From JACKGS01 sp964448015 (GTDB taxonomy: Bacteria; Patescibacteriota; Saccharimonadia; Saccharimonadales; UBA7683): a stretch of DNA of 40,269 nt. The stretch is taken from NCBI GenBank assembly GCA_964448015.1, contig CAYUUV010000004.1:1-40269 (forward strand), in the 5' to 3' direction. Made by a program: the position numbers and the translations under genes. Positions 32,239-40,190 of the stretch are shown in pieces. How positions within the stretch are numbered: the stretch's first letter is position 1; the number at the start of each line of letters is the position of its first letter. Under the pieces are notes generated by a model. It was not told the DNA's origin. It saw only the letters and a program-made list of their open reading frames with translations, and made no database searches.

Positions 32239-32418
32239 TAGAGAACTCTGACTGTAGAGTTATCCTGTGAAGTAGCGCATCAGCGCACGCGGAGGAAAAC
32301 AGTGGGTAGGAAGATACCCTTTCATTCTTCACTGGGAGTGAGCGCCCTTCGGGGCGCTCCTCCCGGACGATCCTTAGAGTAAAAGCTAAGCTGATGAGCT
32401 GTAGGGCAGCGAAATCGT
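32239..32418 (+). repeat. Structured 3' element, copy 2 (hairpins A-D plus ribozyme)
   Basis: Hairpin A AACTCT/AGAGTT (32244-32261) and hairpin B are as in copy 1, except for one base (A for G) beside B. Hairpin C is GGGTA-ggaaga-TACCC (32304-32319) in place of TGGCA/TGCCA. Hairpin D is CTGGGAG/CTCCCGG around GAGCGCCC-TTCG-GGGCGCTC (32332-32366). The stems are kept although the bases have changed, which supports structure over protein coding. Confidence 0.88.
32367..32418 (+). ncRNA. Type III hammerhead ribozyme, copy 2
   Basis: Identical over 52 bases to copy 1. ACGAT (32367-32371), cleavage after C32372, stem I CTTAG/CTAAG (32373-32377, 32386-32390), core CTGATGA (32391-32397), stem II GCTG/CAGC (32398-32401, 32407-32410), GAAA (32411-32414), TCGT (32415-32418). 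It lies 3' of the Ubl gene and 24 bases before the secA -10 box, so it would cut the operon transcript away from secA. Confidence 0.93.
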
Positions 32419-32442
32419 CTCGAAATAATGGGTGACCTGATG

Positions 32443-32448
32443 TATAAT
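32443..32448 (+). promoter_or_regulatory. -10 box of secA
   Basis: TATAAT preceded directly by TG, with no convincing -35. It gives a leader of about 37 bases with a GGGAGAGGG SD-like run before the secA ATG at 32492. Confidence 0.6.
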
Positions 32449-32491
32449 GGGTGAGTTATTTCTGTATGGTGGGAGAGGGTAAATTAAATAC

Positions 32492-35083
32492 ATGAAGAAA
32501 AATGTGCTGAATAAAATTTTCGGAGATCCGCAGGCTAAGACGGTGAAGCGTTTGAAAAAGCAGGTTGTTGCTATTAACAATCTCGAGGCGGTCTATGAAA
32601 AAATGAGCCTAGAAAAGCTGGCCAAGCAGACTGAAGAATTCAAAAAACAACTGACAGAAAAGAAGACGCTTGATGATATTTTGCCGCACGCCTTTGCGGT
32701 GGTCCGAGAGGTTTCTAAGCGGACGCTCGGCAAGCGTCATTTCGATGTACAGCTTATTGGTGGTATGGCTATGCATGAAGGAAATGTCGCCCAAATGGGT
32801 ACAGGTGAAGGAAAGACACTGGTTGCAACCCTCCCTATGTACCTCAATGCTTTAACGGGGAAGGGTGCTCACCTGGTTACCGTCAACGATTATCTAGCAC
32901 AGCGTGATGCCGGTTGGAACGCGGTTATTTATCACACACTTGGTATGAGTGTTGGGGTGATCATTGCCGATCAGTCTTTTATTTACGACCCGGAATTTCT
33001 CAACGCTAATCATGACGATGAGCGTATGCAGAACCTGAAGCCATGTACGCGTAAAGAAGCGTATGCAGCTGACATTACCTACGGAACGAACAATGAGTTC
33101 GGTTTTGATTATCTGCGCGATAACATGGTAAATACGGCTGAAAATTTGCGTCAGCGTGAGCTGAATTTTGCGATTGTTGATGAAGTCGACTCAATTTTAA
33201 TTGACGAAGCACGCACACCGTTGATTATTTCCGCACCATCAACAGATAGTGGTTCGGGCTATGCAATGTTTGCTGAAGTTGCTCGGAAGTTAACCCCGGA
33301 AGACTATGTGCTTGACGAAAAGCGACGCAGTGTTGCGCTCAATGACGCAGGTATTGAAAAGGTGCAGCAGCTTTTGAAAATCGACAATCTATATGATCCT
33401 GAACACATCAAATTAATCTACCATATGGATCAAGCGCTGAAGGCGCAAACCTTGTTCCGACGTGAAAAAGAATACGTTATCTCTCGAGATGGTGAAGTTA
33501 TTATTGTCGATGAATTTACTGGTCGTTTGATGCATGGGCGGCGTTACAATGAAGGACTCCACCAGGCTATTGAAGCCAAAGAAGGCGTTGAAGTGCAGCA
33601 AGAAAGTATGACACTGGCAACCATCAGTTTTCAAAATTACTTCCGTTTATATGACAAGCTTGCCGGTATGACCGGTACGGCTACCACTGAGGCTGAAGAG
33701 TTTAACCAAATTTACGGTATAGATGTCATAGAAATACCGTCAAATAAAACGATTGCCCGCGAAGATCGCACCGACCGTATTTATAAAACCGAGACGGGTA
33801 AGTTCAAGGCGTTAATTCAAGAAGTAAAGCAGTTGCATAAAAAAGGTCAACCGGTGTTGATTGGTACGGTTTCGATTGAAAAAAATGAACTCCTTTCAGA
33901 TTTATTAACGCAGGCTAAGGTGCCGCATCAGGTCCTCAATGCTAAAAACAACGAAGGTGAGGCAGCGATTGTTGCAAAGGCTGGTCAAAAAGGTGCGGTA
34001 ACACTGGCAACCAACATTGCTGGTCGTGGTACTGACATTGTGCTTGGCGATGGCGTACGTGAACTGGGTGGTTTAGTAGTGCTTGGTTCAGAGCGTCATG
34101 AATCACGCCGTATCGACAATCAGTTGCGCGGCCGCTGTGGACGTCAAGGTGACCCAGGCATGACCCAATTTTATGTTAGTTGTGAAGATGATCTGATGCG
34201 TATATTTGGTGGTGATCGCATAGCCTCACTTATGGAACGACTTGGTGTTGAAGAAGATCAAGCTATTGAAAACAGGGCAGTTAGCAAAACTCTTGAAAAC
34301 GCCCAAAAGAAGGTTGAAGGTTACAACTTCGATACCCGTAAAAATGTGGTGCAGTACGACGATGTTATGAACCGACACCGAAAAGCTGTTTACACTATTC
34401 GTCGCCGTGCACTTATGGCTGAAGATATCAGCAAACAAATTAAGCAGATGGTTGAGCAAGAAGCTGAGGCCTGGGCGCAGGTGACACCGCTTGATAAAAA
34501 ACTGTTTTACAAAGAACTACAAACCACTTTTCCGTTTACTGAAAAGCAGTTGAAAGATCTCAAGACAACTGAAGACGCCAAAGAGCGCGTCAAGACTTTC
34601 AAGGAATATTCGTATGAACTGTATGTTGATCGCGAAGAGGCATTGGGTAGTGATGTCATGCGCCAGGTGGAGCGAGAGGCGGTCATGCAGGTACTCGACC
34701 AATTGTGGATGGAGCATCTGGAAAACATGGAACACCTCAGAAGTGGTATTGGCTGGCGTTCGATCGGGCAAAAAGATCCGTTGGTAGAATACCGTCGTGA
34801 GGGTCAAAGCTTGTTTGAACGCATGCAGGCCACGCTGCGCTCAGAGGTTATACGGGCCCTGAATCATCTACAGCCGCATCAAATTCAACGTGCTGTTGAA
34901 ACCGAATTAACTAAAATGGCTCGACAGGCAACAGATAACACCAACGACATCACTGCAGGCGTTTCTTCTAGCGCTGAAGATTTTGAAGGTACGGTCGTCA
35001 AGCGCGTTAAAGTTCCTAGCACAAAAAAGAATCTCAAAAAAGCACGCAAACAACAGCGCCAAAATCGCAAGAAAAAACACTAA
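32492..35083 (+). CDS. secA: Preprotein translocase ATPase SecA
   Basis: The 863-residue motor pushes unfolded proteins through SecYEG. Visible are Walker A MGTGEGKT (102-109), the VNDYLAQRDA region, Walker B DEVD (230-233), the preprotein cross-linking domain, the second helicase half with TNIAGRGTDI and GRCGRQGDPG, and helical wing/scaffold regions with GIGWRSIGQKDPLVEYRREG. The C-terminal tail is Lys/Arg-rich and lacks the cysteine zinc motif, so it probably contacts lipid rather than SecB. hpf, its usual neighbour, is on the other side of the island. Confidence 0.97.
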   Translation: MKKNVLNKIFGDPQAKTVKRLKKQVVAINNLEAVYEKMSLEKLAKQTEEFKKQLTEKKTLDDILPHAFAVVREVSKRTLGKRHFDVQLIGGMAMHEGNVAQMGTGEGKTLVATLPMYLNALTGKGAHLVTVNDYLAQRDAGWNAVIYHTLGMSVGVIIADQSFIYDPEFLNANHDDERMQNLKPCTRKEAYAADITYGTNNEFGFDYLRDNMVNTAENLRQRELNFAIVDEVDSILIDEARTPLIISAPSTDSGSGYAMFAEVARKLTPEDYVLDEKRRSVALNDAGIEKVQQLLKIDNLYDPEHIKLIYHMDQALKAQTLFRREKEYVISRDGEVIIVDEFTGRLMHGRRYNEGLHQAIEAKEGVEVQQESMTLATISFQNYFRLYDKLAGMTGTATTEAEEFNQIYGIDVIEIPSNKTIAREDRTDRIYKTETGKFKALIQEVKQLHKKGQPVLIGTVSIEKNELLSDLLTQAKVPHQVLNAKNNEGEAAIVAKAGQKGAVTLATNIAGRGTDIVLGDGVRELGGLVVLGSERHESRRIDNQLRGRCGRQGDPGMTQFYVSCEDDLMRIFGGDRIASLMERLGVEEDQAIENRAVSKTLENAQKKVEGYNFDTRKNVVQYDDVMNRHRKAVYTIRRRALMAEDISKQIKQMVEQEAEAWAQVTPLDKKLFYKELQTTFPFTEKQLKDLKTTEDAKERVKTFKEYSYELYVDREEALGSDVMRQVEREAVMQVLDQLWMEHLENMEHLRSGIGWRSIGQKDPLVEYRREGQSLFERMQATLRSEVIRALNHLQPHQIQRAVETELTKMARQATDNTNDITAGVSSSAEDFEGTVVKRVKVPSTKKNLKKARKQQRQNRKKKH

Positions 35084-35157
35084 GAGAGAATATTAAACAA
35101 GTTGTCAGTAGTACGGTAGCAGGCAGAGGCTCGCTACTGTATGTTGTGAATCAGAGT

Positions 35158-35931
35158 TTATTTAGTCGGATTGAACATTAAGACTTCAGCAATAGTACGA
35201 ATGTGGGTTGTAACTTTTTGTACGTGTGCTTCATCGTACACAATATCTTCACAGTCTAATAAGTAGTCGTCATGAAAGCTAGCATCACGCGCATTCCATA
35301 GTCCCAATGAAAGGCGCGCGCTCATAATTGGGGCAGCAGCCGAGCAGGAGGCATATATGTCACCAAAATCAGGCATGATTCTCGTATCATCAGTAGTGTT
35401 TGGTAAAAGAGACTCACAAAGTGCCTTCATGCAGAGTTGTGCAATATCTGCTGAATCAAGTTGTATCCCTAGGTTGCTAGGGGTCTGACATCTCTCGCCA
35501 CCCGGTAGCTGTGCTGCTACTGCATGCAATATGGCGTCACGGGCACCTTGTAGAGTGGTGGAAATATGTTCCGTAGCCAGCTGAGAATCTGCCAGTACGT
35601 TGGAATCACCAGATAGTATTCTGTCTGCATAATCTTGCAGGGTATGTATATAAAATGGTTGCCAGTTACCATTTAATGTATCCCCAATACACTCTTCCCA
35701 TTTAGTATCAGGTATGTCCATTGATTTTGGTCTCGTCGCACTCGCAACGATCCAGAGGGCGTTTGCATTTTGATCAATAGACTCCCAGTCATTTTTGTTA
35801 GCAAGTAGACCAGCGAGTAGTTTGAGTCGAGATCCGGTTTCTTCGGCAAAATCATCCGCGGTGTCTGTTTGTGTGTACGCATCACCTTGCTCAACCCGCC
35901 AATGATATAAATCTGTCTCGAATCTTCCCAT
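35158..35931 (-). CDS. Unknown protein, 257 aa
   Basis: No recognised family. The protein is soluble, acidic, mostly helical, starting MGRFETDLYHWRVEQGDAYT. Its C-terminal part has several cysteines and a YLLDCEDIVYDEAHVQKV stretch. The start at 35931 is chosen because a TAGAGT box ends 7 bases before it on the reverse strand, with TTGCTT 17 bases further; the longer frame to 35994 would include that promoter. It is divergent from the M16 peptidase gene. Confidence 0.65.
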   Translation of the reverse strand: MGRFETDLYHWRVEQGDAYTQTDTADDFAEETGSRLKLLAGLLANKNDWESIDQNANALWIVASATRPKSMDIPDTKWEECIGDTLNGNWQPFYIHTLQDYADRILSGDSNVLADSQLATEHISTTLQGARDAILHAVAAQLPGGERCQTPSNLGIQLDSADIAQLCMKALCESLLPNTTDDTRIMPDFGDIYASCSAAAPIMSARLSLGLWNARDASFHDDYLLDCEDIVYDEAHVQKVTTHIRTIAEVLMFNPTK

Positions 35932-36041
35932 GATCTCAACTCTACAAAATTCAAACAACTGAAGCAAGCATAACCAGTATGTGTTGCATGCCACTCACTT
36001 ACTACTACTCACTCCTCGCTAATCTTGCTACACTAGTAGCT

Positions 36042-37325
36042 ATGCAACATGACGTGAAAGAAGTAATGCTTGAGAATGGCGTACATGGCCTACTCATTAA
36101 TATCCCGAGTGCCCAGGTGATGAGTTATGATTTTAACCTGAGAGCGGGTTACTACCTGGCAGAAGCGGGCAAGTGGGAGACGCCGCATATTATGGAACAC
36201 TTACTGTGCGGTGCTAATCAACAGTATCGCAAGGCACGGCGTTTCGAGGCAGAGGTGAAGAAGAACGGCGCCTACACAAATGCCTACACCAACACCTATA
36301 GCGTTGGCTATGTCGGTGAGTGTGCTGATTTTGAATGGGATCGTATTCTTGATTTGCTCATGCTTTCAATAAGTAAGCCAATGTTTTTGCAAGAAGAGTT
36401 TGTGGCCGAAGTCGGGAATGTCAAAGAAGAGTTGACTGGCTACTTGAGTAATTATTTTCGCCAACTTGGTATTGCACTTTCAGAGCGCATCGGCTTTTTG
36501 GTGACCAGTGATCGCAAGCGACTGAACAAGTTGGCGGATATCACTATAGACGACGTCCGGAAACATTATAAAAAGACACACCAGCTTGGTAACGTCAGCT
36601 TTGCAATAGCAGGTAATTTACAGGGAAGAAATGAGCAGGTGATTCATGCAATTACTAAAAAACTGACCCTACCAGAAGGTGATGCCCTGCAATTACCGGC
36701 AACGATTTTGAAAAAGCAAACGCAGCCGCTGTATGTTGAAAATAAAACGGTTGAATCACTGTATGTCAGTATTAGCTTTTTGCTGCCGCGTCGGATTTCT
36801 GAACCCGAAATCGATGCCTTAAATGCACTGAACAATATTTTAACCGCAACCATGGATTCACTCATTTTGGGTGATATACGTGAAAAAGGTTTGGCTTATC
36901 ATATTTGGTCTTCGGGGAATCGCGGACACGATTACAGTGTCTGGGACTTTGATTTTCAGGTGAGTCCTGAAAATGCCAAGGCAGTTATTGGCGTCATTGT
37001 GAAGCATCTGAAAACAGTTTTAGCTGGCGGCGTGACACCGCGGCTACTGAAGACCTCAAAAAACTATGCGCTCGGTAGCTTTCAAATGAGTGCGCAAACA
37101 GTTGGCCATATTTTAAACGGCTATAGTAGTGAATATGCACTAACTGGTGAGATTATGGACTACTACCGAGTTCCAGAACGCATCAAAGGCGTGACAACGA
37201 AGCGTGTGACGGCTATTGCCCAGAGTTTTCACCAAGAAGCATTATGGGATTTTGGCGTGCTCGGAAATTGTGGTCAGGAATTTGTTGACGAGCTCTACGG
37301 TGAACTCGGTAAGTTGTGGGAGTAG
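36042..37325 (+). CDS. M16 family zinc metallopeptidase
   Basis: The 427-residue protein has the inverted zinc motif HxxEH as HIMEH at residues 49-53, followed by the glutamate ligand region NVKEEL near 127-131 and the NAYTNTYSVGY strand typical of M16. A second, non-catalytic M16 half begins near 200. Single-chain bacterial M16 peptidases degrade short peptides in a clam-shell chamber, often as dimers. The ATG at 36042 lies 7 bases after a TACACT box, so I reject the longer frame from 35979. It may share a transcript with murD, 115 bases on. Confidence 0.9.
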   Translation: MQHDVKEVMLENGVHGLLINIPSAQVMSYDFNLRAGYYLAEAGKWETPHIMEHLLCGANQQYRKARRFEAEVKKNGAYTNAYTNTYSVGYVGECADFEWDRILDLLMLSISKPMFLQEEFVAEVGNVKEELTGYLSNYFRQLGIALSERIGFLVTSDRKRLNKLADITIDDVRKHYKKTHQLGNVSFAIAGNLQGRNEQVIHAITKKLTLPEGDALQLPATILKKQTQPLYVENKTVESLYVSISFLLPRRISEPEIDALNALNNILTATMDSLILGDIREKGLAYHIWSSGNRGHDYSVWDFDFQVSPENAKAVIGVIVKHLKTVLAGGVTPRLLKTSKNYALGSFQMSAQTVGHILNGYSSEYALTGEIMDYYRVPERIKGVTTKRVTAIAQSFHQEALWDFGVLGNCGQEFVDELYGELGKLWE

Positions 37326-37440
37326 CTGAAGGCATGGAAAAAGAAATAAGAAATGTGAAAAATGGGAGGGAGCAACGAACAATTTTGCTCCATATTCCAT
37401 ATTCCATATTCCATATTTCTGACTCCAGGGGAGTCACTAT
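37326..37440 (+). promoter_or_regulatory. murD leader with tandem heptamers and SD hairpin
   Basis: It contains a GGAGCA/TGCTCC stem, then about four CATATTC heptamers (from 37391 to about 37417), then a perfect 7-bp hairpin TGACTCC-agg-GGAGTCA (37420-37436) that hides the GGGGAG Shine-Dalgarno 7 bases before the murD start. That would lower murD translation unless opened. Confidence 0.6.
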
Positions 37441-38862
37441 ATGAAGGTGGCTATTGCCGGTTACGGGGTAGAGGGCGAAGCTAATTACCGCTATTGGTCA
37501 AAACTTGGTGCCGACATCACGATTTTTGATGAAAACGAGACGCCCTCAAAACCGCTTCCTCAGGGTGTTGATACCTTACTTGGTGCTGGCTGTTTTGAAC
37601 GAATGCAGGGATTTGATGTGGTGGTTAGAACGGCAAGCCTGCGGCCCGATTCAATTAAGACAGACGGAAAAATCTGGTCCGCTACCAACGAATTTTTTGA
37701 AAAATGTCCCGTACCAATTATTGGCGTCACGGGCACCAAAGGTAAGGGAACCACCTCGACCTTGATTGCGAAAATACTGGAAAATGCCGGGTACAATGTT
37801 TGGTTACTGGGGAATATTGGGGTGCCGGCGCTGGAAGTGCTGGGGGAGATTCAGAAATACACAAATGACAAATCACAAATAACAAATAAGCATCAAATAT
37901 CAAATATCAAATATCAAATATCTGAAGCGCCTGGAGTTGTTGTCTTTGAGCTATCAAGCTTTCAACTGTGGGATCTCAAAAAGTCACCACAAACGGCAGT
38001 TGTGTTGATGATTGAACCAGACCATATGGATGTGCATGCTTCTATGGAAGAATATGTTGCTGCAAAAGGCAATATCACAGCCTTTCAGTCATTAGACGAT
38101 ACGGTTGTCTACCATCCTGCAAACAAGTATTCTGAACAAATTGCTCAGCAGAGTCCTGGTCAAAAAATTCGATATATGAGTGAAGAAGGCGCCCGGGTCG
38201 TCATTCCAGACCCGTCTGTCTGGCCGACAGGACGGGCAGGTCAAGTCTGGAATGACGGCACAGGGGAGTGGATTGTTATTGAAGATAAACTTATTTGCGC
38301 CGTAGAAGAAGTTGGACTTCGTGGTCCGCATAATCTAGAAAATATCTGTGCGGCGATCACCGCTACTTGGAGTTTCACGCATGACACCAAAGCGATCAAA
38401 AAAGCCGTCACAGCATTTACCGGTCTGCCACACCGTCTCGAATTTGTCCGCGAAAAAGACGGCGTAGACTACTACAACGACAGCTATTCATCAGCTCCTG
38501 GTGCAACCATTGCCGCCATTAAATCATTCACGCAACCCGAAATCCTCATTTGTGGCGGGTTCGACAGAGGACTCGAGTATAGTGAGCTTGCAAATGCGGC
38601 TGCTGCTGCACCAAATATCAAAAAGATCTTGCTCATCGGTCAGACAAAAGAGAAGATTGCTACAGCCTTCAACGAGGCCGGCTTCACACATTACGAACTA
38701 GTTGCAACAGCCAATTTCACCGAAACTATCACCCATGCACAGCAGTCTGCTGAATCAGGCGATGTCATCATTTTAAGTCCCGGCTGCGCCAGCTTTGACA
38801 TGTTCAAAAACTTTCAAGACCGCGGCGAGCAGTTCAAAAAGATTGTTGAGGAGCTTTCATGA
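37441..38862 (+). CDS. murD: UDP-MurNAc-L-Ala:glutamate ligase (MurD/MurD2)
   Basis: The 473-residue ligase adds glutamate to the peptidoglycan precursor in the cytoplasm. It has the N-terminal Rossmann domain (VAIAGYGVEGEA), the ATP loop GVTGTKGKGTTS (95-106), the central ELSSFQLWDL, HNLENICAA and the C-terminal DSYSSAPGATIAAI. The murL gene overlaps it by 4 bases; in the known MurD2-MurL route MurD2 adds L-Glu and MurL inverts it, so this MurD probably uses L-Glu. Two insertions are visible: residues about 138-161, Asn/Lys/Gln/Ile-rich from tandem heptamers, and about 254-273 from a 57-base palindrome. Both keep the frame. Confidence 0.9.
   Translation: MKVAIAGYGVEGEANYRYWSKLGADITIFDENETPSKPLPQGVDTLLGAGCFERMQGFDVVVRTASLRPDSIKTDGKIWSATNEFFEKCPVPIIGVTGTKGKGTTSTLIAKILENAGYNVWLLGNIGVPALEVLGEIQKYTNDKSQITNKHQISNIKYQISEAPGVVVFELSSFQLWDLKKSPQTAVVLMIEPDHMDVHASMEEYVAAKGNITAFQSLDDTVVYHPANKYSEQIAQQSPGQKIRYMSEEGARVVIPDPSVWPTGRAGQVWNDGTGEWIVIEDKLICAVEEVGLRGPHNLENICAAITATWSFTHDTKAIKKAVTAFTGLPHRLEFVREKDGVDYYNDSYSSAPGATIAAIKSFTQPEILICGGFDRGLEYSELANAAAAAPNIKKILLIGQTKEKIATAFNEAGFTHYELVATANFTETITHAQQSAESGDVIILSPGCASFDMFKNFQDRGEQFKKIVEELS
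37892..37922 (+). repeat. Tandem heptamer ATCAAAT inside murD
   Basis: Four copies of ATCAAAT, preceded by related CAAAT-words from about 37861, encode a low-complexity insert (ISNIKYQIS-type). The block lies between the ATP-loop domain and the SSFQ motif and is A+T-rich against its surroundings. Confidence 0.85.
38200..38256. repeat. 57-base palindromic element inserted in frame in murD
   Basis: GTCATTCCAGAC (38200-38211) and GTCTGGAATGAC (38245-38256) are perfect inverted arms; inside, CCCGTC/GACGGG pair, then TGTC/GACA. At 57 bases it equals 19 codons, so it can enter a gene without changing frame. Confidence 0.9.
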
Positions 38863-40190
38863 GTTATCAATCACCATATCAAACCTTCATTTTTGAAGAC
38901 TATTCATTCGACCCAGCAACAAATACCGCGCAGTTCCACTACAGTTTTGATGGTGAACGCCACTTCACCGAAACACTGTCATTGGGGCCTGTCATCCTGA
39001 ACTCGCCGCGCCCCGAGAAGTCTTTTTCGGGGATTCAGGATCCAATCAATAATGATGTTCTTGAAAAAGCACTGCAACTTTCTTTCTACCTCGCCGGCAC
39101 TTCCTACTACAAAGCCTTTCCAACCAAAAAAGTGATCTTTAAAAAAGCCCAACCTGATGCGTGGCAAGCCCAGTTTCTGCAAAAAGTGTATACCGAAGGT
39201 CTCAGTCAATTCTTGTTTGAAAACAAGCTTGAACTTTCAGATATCGCAACATTTGAGGCTGGTCCAGCGACACAAACGGCCAGCGACTACAACGGCGAAG
39301 GAATCATTGCTTTGCAAAGCGGCGGCAAAGATTCACTACTCCTCGCGACATTACTTGAAGAAAAGGCGGTGGCATACACACCGTGGTACATCCAGTACAG
39401 TCAGAGCTATCCGCGCGTGCTTGACCAGCTGAAATATCCACTCACAACAGCCAGGCGTACTGTTGATAGTGCAGTGCTGAAACAGGCGCAGGCCGACGGT
39501 GCGTTGAACGGGCATGTTCCTGTTACCTACATAGTGTTAAGCTACGCGCTGCTGGAGGCGATTTTGCAGGCCAAAAACACCGTTCTGGCTGCAATTGGGG
39601 CCGAAGGGGGAGAGCCGCATGAATTTATCGGTGATCTGCCGGTTAATCATCAATGGGCAAAAACCTGGGAAGCTGAGCAGCTCTTCGCCCAGTATGTGAC
39701 TGACTATATTTCTTCCGACCTCCGCGTTGGATCACCGCTGCGGGGTTTTTCAGAGCTCAAAATTGCTGAACTCTTTACCAAACACGCTTGGGAAAAGTTT
39801 GGCCACAGCTTCTCTTCGTGTAATAAGGCGAATTACGAACTCGGCGCAGACAACTCCACGTTGCAGTGGTGTGGCGATTGTCCAAAATGTGCCAACAGCT
39901 ATCTATTATTTGCACCATTCGTGGAGCCGAAAGAACTGCAAAGCCTGTTTGGCGGCGAAGATCTCTTTCAAAAACCATCTTTAACCGAAACCTTCAAAGG
40001 TCTTCTCGGCATCGACGGCGTTATGAAACCATTTGAATGTGTCGGCGAAACCACAGAGCTTCAAACCGCATATCACATGGCAATTCAAAAGTATCCTGAA
40101 GCATATACACTGCCATTCGACGTTCCGGTAGGCAATTTCGACTACAAAAAAATGCAGGTTCATAACCAAACTTTAGAATCTTATATATAG
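38859..40190 (+). CDS. murL: UDP-MurNAc-L-Ala-L-Glu epimerase (MurL)
   Basis: The 443-residue protein has a PP-loop ATPase motif SGGKDS (154-159) and a Cys cluster CGDCPKC (338-344), with N-terminal and C-terminal domains in line with MurL. In the MurD2-MurL pathway, MurL uses ATP to epimerise the terminal L-Glu to D-Glu, replacing glutamate racemase MurI. It overlaps murD by 4 bases, which strongly supports the role. Residues about 46-61 come from a palindromic repeat that interrupts the N-terminal region. The name rests on motifs and context. Confidence 0.78.
   Translation: MSYQSPYQTFIFEDYSFDPATNTAQFHYSFDGERHFTETLSLGPVILNSPRPEKSFSGIQDPINNDVLEKALQLSFYLAGTSYYKAFPTKKVIFKKAQPDAWQAQFLQKVYTEGLSQFLFENKLELSDIATFEAGPATQTASDYNGEGIIALQSGGKDSLLLATLLEEKAVAYTPWYIQYSQSYPRVLDQLKYPLTTARRTVDSAVLKQAQADGALNGHVPVTYIVLSYALLEAILQAKNTVLAAIGAEGGEPHEFIGDLPVNHQWAKTWEAEQLFAQYVTDYISSDLRVGSPLRGFSELKIAELFTKHAWEKFGHSFSSCNKANYELGADNSTLQWCGDCPKCANSYLLFAPFVEPKELQSLFGGEDLFQKPSLTETFKGLLGIDGVMKPFECVGETTELQTAYHMAIQKYPEAYTLPFDVPVGNFDYKKMQVHNQTLESYI
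38994..39041. repeat. Palindromic element inserted in frame in murL
   Basis: ATCCTGAA (38994-39001) / TTCAGGAT (39034-39041) outer arms; CCCCGA (39011-39016) / TCGGGG (39027-39032) inner arms, with an AGTCTTTT loop. Block by block it matches the intergenic palindrome at 1232-1277, and it encodes ILNSPRPEKSFSGIQD. Confidence 0.85.

Noticed and set aside
29070..32372. A 3.3-kb self-excised or circular RNA between the two hammerheads
   Set aside because: A strong promoter (29128) lies just after ribozyme 1, so most unit 2 transcripts would not contain ribozyme 1. A circle is possible only from readthrough of unit 1; no reverse transcriptase or ligase is encoded here to suggest a retrozyme.
37391..37417. 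Heptamer array as a CRISPR
   Set aside because: Units are 7 bases without spacers, and no cas gene is present; it is a simple tandem repeat.
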